From the NCBI GenBank assembly GCA_945612235.1, contig CALZAE010000002.1:1-64000 (forward strand): DNA of 64,000 nucleotides. The letters are read 5' to 3'. The stretch's first letter is position 1; every line of letters starts with the position of its first letter. The DNA is from an uncultured Gammaproteobacteria bacterium. Lineage in GTDB: Bacteria > Pseudomonadota > Gammaproteobacteria > Pseudomonadales > Pseudomonadaceae. The notes below the pieces were generated by a model. That model was given only the letters and a program-made list of their open reading frames with translations. It did no database searches and was not told where the DNA came from. The translations under genes and the position numbers were made by a program. Shown here piece by piece: positions 29,201 through 37,839 of this stretch.

Positions 29201-29784
29201 CCTATCAGCAATTGCTCGCAGACTATCCGCAGGTTTTACCGATCGAAATTCAGCGCTTACCTCTCAATGAGCAGCTAGTACTCGAAGACGGGATGGCCGA
29301 TATACGGCGCAACGCGCAAGGCGAACACCTGCGCGTGGTCTTGCAGGCCAGCAATATGCATTCAGGCACCTCTAAAAAGTTTTATAACTTAGTACGCCAT
29401 TGGCCTGCGCACCTCTTGGCACAATTGCGCCAGCCTTTGCCGACCCGTTTACTGGGGCCCGGTACTGATTTGGTTTTCCCAGCGCTGGACGCACCAGTGG
29501 CCACACAGTTGCTGCTCGACATCATGCAAATTTACCAGCGCGGCATGAATGAACTGCTGCCTTTGGCCTGTAAAACCGTGTTTGCCAGTCTCATCGCAAC
29601 AGGTAAACCGGCTGAAATCTATGAAGGCGGCTACAGCTATGGTGATTATGAAAATGCCGGTGAGCTCTCCGAAAACCCCGCTTTACAACAACTCTGGCCC
29701 GACTATGCCAGCCTCAGTAGCGATCCACGTTTTACAGAATGTGCTGAGTTAATCTATCAACCACTCGTGGAGGCGTTCCAATGA
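26281..29784 (+). CDS. recC: Exodeoxyribonuclease V gamma subunit RecC
   Basis: 1167-residue RecC, the Chi-recognition and scaffold subunit of RecBCD, which resects and processes double-strand ends. It has the N-terminal GFMVLQGNHLEDLREV and ILVQSNGIAQWLKM motifs, the MRAIPFQQLWLLGMNDGDYP block and a C-terminal degraded nuclease-like domain, all typical of RecC. AAGGA precedes the ATG. The stop overlaps recB by 4 bp (ATGA). Gene order recC-recB-recD without ptrA is the pseudomonad arrangement. Confidence 0.97.
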   Translation: MLAPLSPGFMVLQGNHLEDLREVAMHWLAEQPLRPLEDECILVQSNGIAQWLKMALATNAQGNGIAAAVNVQLPGRFIWQAYRSVFDDLPTSSPFDKTPLTWRIYRLLGDWAQLQASLGEQIQVLGPLEGFLTADQDPRRRYQLAANLSDLYDQYQLYRADWLEAWEADQDIIIKADGTTTALPEEQRWQAILWRVLSDDIQAEGLRNGESTWATASRAYVHQQFIKACAHYSPENRPEDLPRRVIVFSISSLPRQTLEFLQAIAQFTQVMVFATNPSQHYWGDLIEGKALLKREYQRIAERKTPANLELEDLHAYGHPLLASWGKQGRDFLHLLDEHDQPDSYRQLFHQQKIDLFTDPGDDCLLHQLQSDILNLRPLAERQQDQTQINPEQDQSLQFMVAHSPQREVEILHDQLLASFAAAQQSGTPLNPRDILVMVPDINVYAPHIQAVFGRYATGSDEYDAKRDPRYLPFHISDQSQRSQNTLLIALEKLLQLPQSRFSVSELSDLLDTPALRERFGIDEADLPTLRQWIKGANIRWGLNAAQRKQLNLPELEQNTWLFGLRRMLLGFAVGNSGSWQGIEPYAEVAGLEAALVGPLALLLDSLQHAQQQLLHAHTPEAWLSLIESLLSDFFVESNAADSWALTHLDIQLEALQSTWLDAGLQDELLPLEVVREELLANLDQPNLTQKFLGGSINFATLMPMRAIPFQQLWLLGMNDGDYPRNVRPADFDLMAIDYRPGDRSRREDDRYLFLEALLSARQRLVISWVGKDIRDNSERPPSVIISQLRDHLKAGWQLANTGGDLLAALTTEHPLQPFSQRYFAVDRDPRLFTYAAEWRSLHNTQPSAQTESSHITLPAWQPEAAIKLADLASFMRNPTQYLYKNRLGIQWFDQGHDIEDIEPFHLAGLANWALQDQVITRIKQQLTQQPECLISEVLHDELLRLQRSGSLPLAPFDQLIQENLTQTLSAPLSTYQQLLADYPQVLPIEIQRLPLNEQLVLEDGMADIRRNAQGEHLRVVLQASNMHSGTSKKFYNLVRHWPAHLLAQLRQPLPTRLLGPGTDLVFPALDAPVATQLLLDIMQIYQRGMNELLPLACKTVFASLIATGKPAEIYEGGYSYGDYENAGELSENPALQQLWPDYASLSSDPRFTECAELIYQPLVEAFQ

Positions 29785-32700
29785 CTACAACCCAGACTAC
29801 AGAAGTGGAACAGCTCAACCCCCTGAGTTTCCCACTGCATGGCAGCCGCCTGATTGAAGCCAGTGCCGGTACCGGTAAAACCTTCACCTTGGCCCTGCTC
29901 TATGTGCGTCTTATTTTAGGTCAGAGCTCAAATGGCCAGGGCTTTAGCCGTCCCCTGACGCCTAAAGAAATTCTGGTTGTCACCTTCACCGAGTTGGCCG
30001 CTGGCGAATTGCGTGATCGTATCCGCGCACGTTTAGTGGAAGTGGCTGAGTATTTTAAACAGCCCGATCACTCGGCGGACAGCCTGCTGGTTGATCTGCG
30101 TGATGATTACCCCGCTGCAGAGTGGCCCCGTTGTGCTTGGCGTTTGCAAATGGCCGCTGAAAGTATGGATGAGGCCAGCGTCTCGACCATTCACAGCTGG
30201 TGCAACCGTATGTTGGTTGAACACACCTTTGATACCCGTGGTTTATTTAGTCGTGAATTAGTCACAGATACCAGTGAGCTGCTAAGCGAAGTGGTGGAAG
30301 ACTATTGGCGCGTGCATTTTTACAGCCTCAACGCTGGGCAAGCTAAGCAAGTCTTAAAAGAATACCAATCGCCCGCGCAGCTGGAAAAAGATCTAGCCAA
30401 CCTGATTAAGCCCACCAGCCAAGGTGTGAGCTTTATTGGACAAGCTGTACAGCCCAACCCCCAACGACTAACTGACATTCTCACTGCCAAACAAGCTCGC
30501 CAGCAGCTCATCGACAGCACAACGCAAGCTGCACAAGAGTATTGGGCGACTCACTGGGCCGATATTCAGGCGTATTTACTTGAGTTACAGCCCTACTTAA
30601 ACGGCAATACGCACGGCAGTGCTAAGCTCGACAAATTCACTGTTCTGCTCGATGAGATACAGGCGTGGGCTCAAGATAATGGCTCTCAACCCAGCAAATT
30701 AAGCTCCTTTGCCGAAGGTGCTTTTAAATTTAAAGCCAAGGCTAAAATCGACCAGGTTGATCAGCACTTAGAAGCTTTTAAATTAATTAAAGAAATGAAT
30801 GAAGCCACCCAGACAGAACCTGGGTTAAGTGTCGCTGCAGCACTCTTAGCCGATGCCGCGCATTGGGTTAAAAACACCTTTCAACAGCGCATGGCGCAAC
30901 ATGCGCAGATGAGCTTTGATGACCTGCTGGTACAGCTGGAAAAAGCACTGGACCCTGAGCTCGCTGGCGAACATGCCTTGCAATTGGCCGCTACCCTCAA
31001 GCGCAATTACCCCATTGCCATGATTGATGAGTTCCAAGATACCGACCCCATTCAATACAGTATCTTTAACCGTATTTATCAGGTGCAACAGAGCAGCGCT
31101 GACAGCGGTATTTTTATGATTGGCGACCCTAAGCAATCCATTTACAGCTTTCGTGGTGCCGATATACACACCTATTTAAAGGTGCGCAGCGCCACTCAAG
31201 GGCGTCATTACACGCTAAAGAAAAACTTCCGCTCCACCATCGGAGTTGTGGATGCCTGCAATGCGTTTTTTGCCCAAGCTGAACAACACCCACAAGCAGC
31301 CTTTCGCTATAAAACCCCCGAGCAGAACGATAACCCCATTCCTTTTATTGAGGTCAGCGCGCAGGGCCGCGAGAACCAACTGTATTTAGATCACCAAGCC
31401 GTTGACCCTATGACCTTGTGGTATTTCTCAGCGGAAGATCCAGCGCAACCCTTAAGCATGAGCGATTTTCGTCAGAATGCGGCTGCAGTGGCCGCCAGCC
31501 AGATTTCTGCTTGGTTAAACTCTGCCGCCACAGGCGCAACAGGTTTTGGTAAAGAAGGTGGAGTAGAGCAAGCCTTACAGCCTGCTGATATTGCCATCTT
31601 GGTGCGCACCGGTACTGAAGCTCAACAGATGACTCAAGCACTGCGCGAGCGTGGCATTGCCAGTGTCTATATGTCGGACCGTGAAGCTTTGTTGGTCAGC
31701 CAAGAAGCCGCAGATCTGCTGCATTGGTTATACGCCTGCGCTGAACCCACCGATGCCCGTTTAGTTAAAGCGGCACTGGGTACCTTTACCCTTGGTTTGC
31801 CATTGAGCCGACTGGCGCAGTGGCAAGAGGATGAGCTGGCTTGGGAGGATGAAATGCAGCAATTTAGCAAGCTGCATCTGATCTGGCGCAAGCAAGGCAT
31901 TCTGGTGATGTTGCAACGTCTAATGGCCTACTACCAACTGCCCGCTCGTTTGCTGCAGCAGCCTAAGGGTGAGCGCAGCCTGACTAACTTGCTGCACTTG
32001 GCTGAATGGCTGCAACAAGCGGCCAGCCAAATTGACGGTGAACAAGCCCTCATTCGCTATTTATATGAGCATCTAGGTAAAGACAACCAACAGTTGCTCT
32101 TGCGCTTGGAAAGCGATGCGCGTCGGGTGAAAATCCTCACGATTCATAAATCCAAAGGCCTTGAGTTTCCCTTGGTGTTGCTGCCCTTTATCAGTTGCTG
32201 GCGTGAAACCAGCGGTAAAGATAAACAAGTGACCTACCACCAAGGCGATCAGATCTATACCGAGGTAGCCGGAAAAAGTAATTTCTCTGAGGCTTGGACC
32301 ATCGCCAATGATGAACGTATTAAAGAAGATTTACGTTTGTTGTACGTGGCCCTAACCCGTGCCAGTCATGCCCTGTGGCTGGGTGTTGGGGCATTAAAAT
32401 CGGGCAATGCCAAAACACCACAATTAGACAAATCAGCCATCGGCTATATGCTCAATGCTGGCCAAGCGTTTAAGAGTCCTGATGAGGTCTATAGCGCCCT
32501 CACTACTATCGCTGAGCATGCGTCGATCAAGCTGGTCGAAGCACCTGAGATCACAGACTTGCAGGCACCTCAGCTGAGCGAAACAGTTTTGGAAGAGGCG
32601 CGCCCGGCTCCGCACTTAGGCCATTTAAGCAACTGGTGGATCGCCAGTTACTCGGCTCTACAATTTGCAGGGCACAACGCAGCCGTTACCCCAGCCGACA

Positions 32701-33665
32701 ACGCTGAAGACGATCTTGCGCAACAGACCAACGAGCCCAGCACCGCACATGAAGACCAGCTGTTGGAATTGGCACAAAGCAGCCTAGAGACCACGACTCT
32801 GCTCACGCCGCAGCGACAAACCGAGGCTGCGCTGGCCAGCAACGATTTTATGCATCAGTTTCCTCGTGGCCCCAAGTGGGGTACGTTTTTGCACAGTTTG
32901 CTTGAATGGGCTGCCGTCACCCGTGGTACCACTGAGCACAGCAAACATTTACGTGGTTTTAGCGCTGCTGCCGCGGACGATGCAGGGCGTGATGCCATGT
33001 TAGCCAGTCGTTGTAAATTACGAAAAATTGAACATTTTGCCGAGCCTTTAAGCCTGTGGATCAAAGACTTTATCCAGCAGCAGTGGCAGCCGACAGGTTT
33101 TGCGCTAACGGACTTAACACCAGCCAATCTAGCGGTGGAGTTGGAGTTTTTAATTGAGGTGCACAAAGTCAGCGCCCAACAACTCGACCAGCTTGTGCGC
33201 CCTTACACCGTAAAGGGTGCAAGCGCACCGCAGGCTAAACACACCACACTCAACGGTATGCTCAAAGGCTTTATTGACTTGGTCGCCGAGAAAGACGGTC
33301 AGTATTATGTGATTGACTGGAAGTCGAACTACTTAGGCGCCAGCGATGAGGATTACAGCCAAGCGGCCATGCACAAAGCCATTCTCGAACACCGTTATGA
33401 TCTGCAATACCTGCTCTATATTTTAGCCCTACACCGCCAACTTAAAGCCCGCCTGCCTGAGTATGATTACGATCAACACGTGGGTGGTGCGGTGTATGTG
33501 TTTTTACGCGGCTGGCAGAACCCCAGCACCCAAGGTTTGTTCCATGACAAGCCCCCTAAAGCCTTGATCGAAGCCCTTGACGCTTTGTTCAGTCGGGCTC
33601 TGTTGAGTCAGTCTGTATCAAGTGACGCCATGTTAAGTCACACCACAGCAGGAGTTCACCCGTGA
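29781..33665 (+). CDS. recB: Exodeoxyribonuclease V beta subunit RecB
   Basis: 1294-residue SF1A helicase-nuclease. Walker A is EASAGTGKTFTLALLYVRL near residue 30. Motif Ia is VVTFTELAAGELRDRIR, Walker B is IDEFQDTDPIQYSIF, motif V is ILTIHKSKGLEFP and motif VI is LLYVALTRA. The C-terminal nuclease domain has GFIDLV and YYVIDWKSNYLG, supplying the catalytic Asp-Asp-Lys. Length and domains match functional RecB, and no key residue appears lost. It overlaps both neighbours by 4 bp. Confidence 0.97.
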   Translation: MTTTQTTEVEQLNPLSFPLHGSRLIEASAGTGKTFTLALLYVRLILGQSSNGQGFSRPLTPKEILVVTFTELAAGELRDRIRARLVEVAEYFKQPDHSADSLLVDLRDDYPAAEWPRCAWRLQMAAESMDEASVSTIHSWCNRMLVEHTFDTRGLFSRELVTDTSELLSEVVEDYWRVHFYSLNAGQAKQVLKEYQSPAQLEKDLANLIKPTSQGVSFIGQAVQPNPQRLTDILTAKQARQQLIDSTTQAAQEYWATHWADIQAYLLELQPYLNGNTHGSAKLDKFTVLLDEIQAWAQDNGSQPSKLSSFAEGAFKFKAKAKIDQVDQHLEAFKLIKEMNEATQTEPGLSVAAALLADAAHWVKNTFQQRMAQHAQMSFDDLLVQLEKALDPELAGEHALQLAATLKRNYPIAMIDEFQDTDPIQYSIFNRIYQVQQSSADSGIFMIGDPKQSIYSFRGADIHTYLKVRSATQGRHYTLKKNFRSTIGVVDACNAFFAQAEQHPQAAFRYKTPEQNDNPIPFIEVSAQGRENQLYLDHQAVDPMTLWYFSAEDPAQPLSMSDFRQNAAAVAASQISAWLNSAATGATGFGKEGGVEQALQPADIAILVRTGTEAQQMTQALRERGIASVYMSDREALLVSQEAADLLHWLYACAEPTDARLVKAALGTFTLGLPLSRLAQWQEDELAWEDEMQQFSKLHLIWRKQGILVMLQRLMAYYQLPARLLQQPKGERSLTNLLHLAEWLQQAASQIDGEQALIRYLYEHLGKDNQQLLLRLESDARRVKILTIHKSKGLEFPLVLLPFISCWRETSGKDKQVTYHQGDQIYTEVAGKSNFSEAWTIANDERIKEDLRLLYVALTRASHALWLGVGALKSGNAKTPQLDKSAIGYMLNAGQAFKSPDEVYSALTTIAEHASIKLVEAPEITDLQAPQLSETVLEEARPAPHLGHLSNWWIASYSALQFAGHNAAVTPADNAEDDLAQQTNEPSTAHEDQLLELAQSSLETTTLLTPQRQTEAALASNDFMHQFPRGPKWGTFLHSLLEWAAVTRGTTEHSKHLRGFSAAAADDAGRDAMLASRCKLRKIEHFAEPLSLWIKDFIQQQWQPTGFALTDLTPANLAVELEFLIEVHKVSAQQLDQLVRPYTVKGASAPQAKHTTLNGMLKGFIDLVAEKDGQYYVIDWKSNYLGASDEDYSQAAMHKAILEHRYDLQYLLYILALHRQLKARLPEYDYDQHVGGAVYVFLRGWQNPSTQGLFHDKPPKALIEALDALFSRALLSQSVSSDAMLSHTTAGVHP

Positions 33666-35695
33666 CCATTTCAACCTCTACCCCAACCCTGCTGCAACAC
33701 ATGGCCCACTGGGTCGAACAAGGTGCCTTGCGCAGTTTGGATTTAGCGCTCACTCGCCTGATTCAACAGCAATTACCTGACAGCAGCGATGCTCTATTAT
33801 TGGGCGTGGCACTGGTCAGCGAACGCAATGCCCATGGCCATGTGTGTTTGGATTTACACAGCGCTTTACAGCAGCCGCAGTTATTGTTATCAACGGTGAA
33901 ACAACCCGATGAGGCCAGCAGCGCTAACCCCGCACGCGAAACATTGGTTGCACAACTGAGCCGCTTATCACTGAGCAGTTGGGTTGCTGCGCTAAGTGCC
34001 AGCCCAGCGGTGGAGACCTGCTTGAATGGCAGCTTCGCCCAAGGTAACTCGCCCTTGGTGTTGGCTGGCAGCCCTGAGCGGCCTTTATTGTATTTACGCC
34101 GCTATTGGCACTACGAACAGCAGATCAAAAGCGCTTTATCCCAGCGCCTCGCCACCACCCATGTGTTGCCAGAAGCTAATACGCACATGCTCTTGGCCGC
34201 TTTATTTCCCGCAACGAGCCTACCCACTGCCACCGATTGGCAAAAAGTCGCCTGCTTATTGGCTGCACGCAGCAACTTTGCCATTATCACCGGTGGCCCA
34301 GGCACAGGTAAAACCACCACTGTGGTTAAATTGCTGGCGTTATTACAAGGCCTGCGCGTCGCCAATAATGAACGACCGCTGCACATTCACTTAGCCGCCC
34401 CCACCGGTAAAGCGGCAGCCCGCTTAAGTGAGTCCATTGCCGGTAGCATCGAGCGCTTAGAATTACCAACAGCACTCGAGGCTGCGATTAAAAGCACGAT
34501 TCCCAAAGAGGTGACCACCCTACACCGTTTGCTGGGCAGCTTACCCAATACCCGAAACTTTCGTCACCACGCCAGCCAGCCACTGCCCACTGACCTTGTA
34601 GTCGTGGATGAAGCCTCCATGATGGATGTGGAAATGATGGCGCAACTGGTCGATGCCTTACCCCGCCATGCTCGCTTGATTTTATTAGGTGATAAAGACC
34701 AACTGGCTTCAGTGGAAGCCGGCTCAATTTTAGGCGATTTGTGCCAAACAGCTGATGCTGCGCATTACACACCCGCAACCCAAGCCTGGATTCAACAACT
34801 GAGCAACGAAGCGCTGGCCGATGAGTTTATTGACCCTCAAGGCTCAGCCTTGCAGCAAGCCACCTGCATGTTGCGCCACAGTTACCGTTTTAGCGCACAC
34901 CCCGGAATTGGCGCACTGGCCAGCCAAATCAACTCAGGCAAGGCTACACCCAAAAGCCTACAAGCTATTTTTGCGCAGCACCCTGACAGCCTAAACAGTG
35001 TGCAATTGCAGGCTGCAACCGGCAGCTATGGTATGCAATTAGCACCCTTAGAAAAACTCGCCACAGAGGGCTACCAAGGCTACTTGACCACACTCAAAAC
35101 TCTGCAACCCACGCAGGATAACGCCAGCCCTGAAGTCATGCAGGCATGGGCATTACAGGTGTTTGCCGCACACAATCAATTTCAACTGCTGACTGCGATG
35201 CGCCGTGGCGTGTTCGGTGTTGATAATCTCAATCTGTTAATCACCCAAGCCTTGCAGCGTAAAAAATTACTGCCAGACGTTGAGTCACGCTGGTATGCCG
35301 GCCGGCCATTACTGATCACGCGTAACGATTACAGCCTCAAACTGATGAATGGCGATATTGGTATTTGTCTGCAGTGGCCCGGCAAAGGTCTGCGCGTGGC
35401 CTTTCCTGATGGTAAACAAGGTATTCGCTGGGTGCTGCCCAGCCGTTTGCAGGCGGTGGAAACGGTCTTTGCAATGACGGTGCATAAATCCCAAGGTTCA
35501 GAATTTACTCATACCGCACTGGTATTACCCGAATACGGCAATCCGGTCCTGAGTAAAGAGTTGATTTACACTGGTGTCACCCGCTCGAAAGAGCAGTTCA
35601 CCTTGGTCTACAGCGCCGATCATGTCTTGCAACAAGCTCTGCAAACACAGGTGCAAAGAGCCAGTGGCCTGGTGGGGATTGCAATGGATAGTTAA
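33662..35695 (+). CDS. recD: Exodeoxyribonuclease V alpha subunit RecD
   Basis: 677-residue 5'-3' SF1B helicase subunit of RecBCD. Walker A is ITGGPGTGKTTTVVKLL near residue 215, Walker B VVVDEASMMDVEMM near 317, motif V/VI AMTVHKSQGSEF near 605 and YTGVTRSKEQF near 640. It starts with GTG overlapping the recB stop (GTGA), with GGAG 9 nt upstream. An N-terminal RecD-specific region occupies about residues 1-180. Confidence 0.96.
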   Translation: MTISTSTPTLLQHMAHWVEQGALRSLDLALTRLIQQQLPDSSDALLLGVALVSERNAHGHVCLDLHSALQQPQLLLSTVKQPDEASSANPARETLVAQLSRLSLSSWVAALSASPAVETCLNGSFAQGNSPLVLAGSPERPLLYLRRYWHYEQQIKSALSQRLATTHVLPEANTHMLLAALFPATSLPTATDWQKVACLLAARSNFAIITGGPGTGKTTTVVKLLALLQGLRVANNERPLHIHLAAPTGKAAARLSESIAGSIERLELPTALEAAIKSTIPKEVTTLHRLLGSLPNTRNFRHHASQPLPTDLVVVDEASMMDVEMMAQLVDALPRHARLILLGDKDQLASVEAGSILGDLCQTADAAHYTPATQAWIQQLSNEALADEFIDPQGSALQQATCMLRHSYRFSAHPGIGALASQINSGKATPKSLQAIFAQHPDSLNSVQLQAATGSYGMQLAPLEKLATEGYQGYLTTLKTLQPTQDNASPEVMQAWALQVFAAHNQFQLLTAMRRGVFGVDNLNLLITQALQRKKLLPDVESRWYAGRPLLITRNDYSLKLMNGDIGICLQWPGKGLRVAFPDGKQGIRWVLPSRLQAVETVFAMTVHKSQGSEFTHTALVLPEYGNPVLSKELIYTGVTRSKEQFTLVYSADHVLQQALQTQVQRASGLVGIAMDS

Positions 35696-35717
35696 AGACA
35701 AAGGCACATGCCAATGG

Positions 35718-35750
35718 CTCTACTCTAAAACGGATAAGTTAAGAGTAGAG
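35718..35750. repeat. Perfect 9-bp inverted repeat after recD
   Basis: CTCTACTCT and AGAGTAGAG arms are separated by 15 nt, beginning 22 bp after the recD stop. No T-run follows. It may be a transcript-end structure of the recCBD operon. Confidence 0.55.
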
Positions 35751-35842
35751 TGTGCAGTAGACACATCACAAATCAACTGTTCAATACAGGTCTTAGGTGC
35801 TGTCCAACTTCTTTTTATTGATGCTGAATCGCAGGCAAAACT

Positions 35843-36778
35843 ATGTTCGATATCATTGGTGATATTCACGGCCACGCTGCTGCGCTGGAGCGTTTACTGA
35901 TTAAGCTCGGCTATGAGCTGCGTGCAGACGGCTGGCAGCAAGCCGGTCGTAAAGTGATTTTTTTAGGTGATTTTATTGACCGCGGCCCAGAGCAAGCTAA
36001 AACCATCGACATCGCGCAACGCATGATCGAAAATGATCATGCCTTAGCGGTGATGGGCAACCATGAGTTTAATGCCATCGCTTGGGCCACCGAAGACAGT
36101 CAAAACTCCGGAGCATTTTTACGCGCCCGCACCCAGAAAAACCTGCGCCAGCACGAAGCTTTTTTGCATGCTGTGGGTGCTGATTCACGTGCACATCGCA
36201 AGACCATTGATTGGTTTAAAGAGTTACCACTGTTTTTAGATTTGGATCATATTCGTGTAGTGCATGCTTGTTGGCATGTAGAGCACCTAGCCACACTCAA
36301 GCCTTTTTTAGATCGTCATGCTGTTGCGCATCCTGCATCTTGGACGCAGCTGTGTCGTGATGGCACTGAAGCTTTTGCGGCAGCCGAAACTATCCTCAAA
36401 GGTATGGAGATCCCATTACCCAAAGGTGTGGAGTTTACCGATAAGGATGGGCATATTCGTCAACGCACACGTACACACTGGTGGTTAGCGGACGATGATC
36501 TCACCTACCGTGATTTAGCCATGGTGCCCGCCGATATTATCGAGCAAATTCCACACCAGCCCGTGCCCACTGAACTGCAACCAGGCTACGACGCTTTAAA
36601 ACCCCTATTTATTGGGCATTACTGGATGAGCGGTACACCAGAACCTATTAATAAACATATCGCCTGCGTGGACTGGAGCATTGCCGCCAGTGACAACCCT
36701 AAAGCCAAGCTCTGCGCCTATCAGTGGGACGGTGAGCACGAGCTGAGCGCAGACAATATGGTTTGGGTCGAGCGCTAA
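35843..36778 (+). CDS. Metallophosphoesterase (calcineurin-like)
   Basis: 311 residues. The PPP-type motifs are in order at the N-terminus: IIGDIHGHA, LGDFIDRGP and VMGNHEF, followed by His residues in VVHACWH and IGHYWM. The fold is that of serine/threonine phosphatases and diadenosine-tetraphosphatases such as PrpE/ApaH. The substrate cannot be decided from sequence. It stands alone after recD with a modest ribosome binding site. Confidence 0.88.
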   Translation: MFDIIGDIHGHAAALERLLIKLGYELRADGWQQAGRKVIFLGDFIDRGPEQAKTIDIAQRMIENDHALAVMGNHEFNAIAWATEDSQNSGAFLRARTQKNLRQHEAFLHAVGADSRAHRKTIDWFKELPLFLDLDHIRVVHACWHVEHLATLKPFLDRHAVAHPASWTQLCRDGTEAFAAAETILKGMEIPLPKGVEFTDKDGHIRQRTRTHWWLADDDLTYRDLAMVPADIIEQIPHQPVPTELQPGYDALKPLFIGHYWMSGTPEPINKHIACVDWSIAASDNPKAKLCAYQWDGEHELSADNMVWVER

Positions 36779-36819
36779 ACCGCCTGCTCTGTATGAACTG
36801 CACCACACAGATGGGATTG

Positions 36820-36838
36820 GGTTAGTTATGATTCAATT
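36820..36838 (-). promoter_or_regulatory. Candidate Ter-like site upstream of the Tus-family gene
   Basis: Read on the minus strand this is GAATCATAACTAAC. It contains TAACTAA, the conserved end of E. coli Ter sites including the C that becomes locked, but the GTATGTTG half is poorly matched. E. coli tus is autorepressed through TerB in its promoter, and this spot is about 50-70 bp before the start codon. One weak match only. Confidence 0.2.
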
Positions 36839-36888
36839 TACTTGAATGATGGTTTAAAGTAGAGCCACATCACCGGCAAGGCATTATC

Positions 36889-37782
36889 ATGGACAACCTT
36901 ATTCTTAAGCAGCACTACAACGCACTGTGCGAGCAGCTCAATCGGTTGCAGTTTCTGATCACCCAATTGCAACCCGACTACGCCGCAGTGGCACAAATTC
37001 AGCCACTGACCAAAGCCCAAGAGCATGAGCCGCTCAACAGTATTCAGCCGATCATTCATAGCGATCAAAGCGCAGTTGAACTGGCGGTCAAGGCCTATAA
37101 AGACTTGCATACCATTGTTGGTTTTTCGCAAAAAAGTGCGCGGCGTACGCCTGGCGTGTTGTGGTTTAATACCAGCAATATGTCCGGCGCTGCAGAGATT
37201 GCCGCCTGTATTGAGGCGATCAATACCGCAAAGTTGGCCATTAAAGATTACGTAGTGAAAAACTTCAGTACCGCCACAGCACGTTTTGAAATTCTGAAAC
37301 AGGCCTGCCCCGGTGTGATGACGGTGCATTTGTATCGTTTAATTCGCTGCTACCACAATGAAGGTGTGCGCTCGGTGCGTTTAACCTGGGCGCAGCAGCA
37401 ATCCTTGGTCTACCCCGATAAAGATAAGCTGGCAACCAAGATCCGTGTGGCCATTGAGCAGTCGTCCAACCCAGGCTATATCTCTATGCTGTCTGAGCTA
37501 CTGAAAAACATCAGTGAAGCGCCCTATGGCTCGATTCGTATTCGTCGCCAAGTCAAGGTGCAGCCGGTGGCCAATGTCACGCAGTTTAACGGCGCCGCCA
37601 GCCCAGTCACCGCTCCTCTGCCGATCATTGTCCTACAGGATCAAGCGCCCATCATTAAGATGCTCGGCGACTTTGATGCACAAGTGGCCTCACAACGCAA
37701 AAAGCGCTCAGATACGCTGGGGACGATTGAGTTAGGGGTGTTTCAGGGGGAGACGATTGAGTTAGTGAATCAGCGGAAGTGA
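36889..37782 (+). CDS. tus: Tus-family replication-terminus binding protein
   Basis: 297 residues (E. coli Tus has 309). Collinear similarity to Tus as I know its sequence: EHEPLN (E. coli EHNPLN), RRTPGVLWF (VRLPGVLCY), ARFEILKQACPGVMTVHLYR ([20 protein letters not shown]), WA at 167-168 and RRQVKVQPVANV (KRPVKVQPIARV). Counterparts of the E. coli DNA-contact residues E49, K89, F140, A173 and R232 are present. The position of the lock residue His144 is Lys137. The region between the two lobes (about 185-212) is shorter. AAGG precedes the ATG. Tus binds Ter sites and blocks forks from one side. The gene's last 69 nt are G-rich and hold a short repeat. Single gene, convergent with clsB. Confidence 0.85.
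   Translation: MDNLILKQHYNALCEQLNRLQFLITQLQPDYAAVAQIQPLTKAQEHEPLNSIQPIIHSDQSAVELAVKAYKDLHTIVGFSQKSARRTPGVLWFNTSNMSGAAEIAACIEAINTAKLAIKDYVVKNFSTATARFEILKQACPGVMTVHLYRLIRCYHNEGVRSVRLTWAQQQSLVYPDKDKLATKIRVAIEQSSNPGYISMLSELLKNISEAPYGSIRIRRQVKVQPVANVTQFNGAASPVTAPLPIIVLQDQAPIIKMLGDFDAQVASQRKKRSDTLGTIELGVFQGETIELVNQRK
37722..37765 (+). repeat. 14-nt direct repeat in the 3' end of the Tus-family gene
   Basis: GACGATTGAGTTAG occurs at 37722-37735 and 37752-37765, in frame, encoding TIEL twice. It lies in the G-rich tail of the gene (29 G and 7 C in the last 69 nt). Confidence 0.8.
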
Positions 37783-37839
37783 GCTTCAAAACACTGTCAG
37801 CCCCAGTGAGACCACTAACAATACATTGCATATGCGGCT

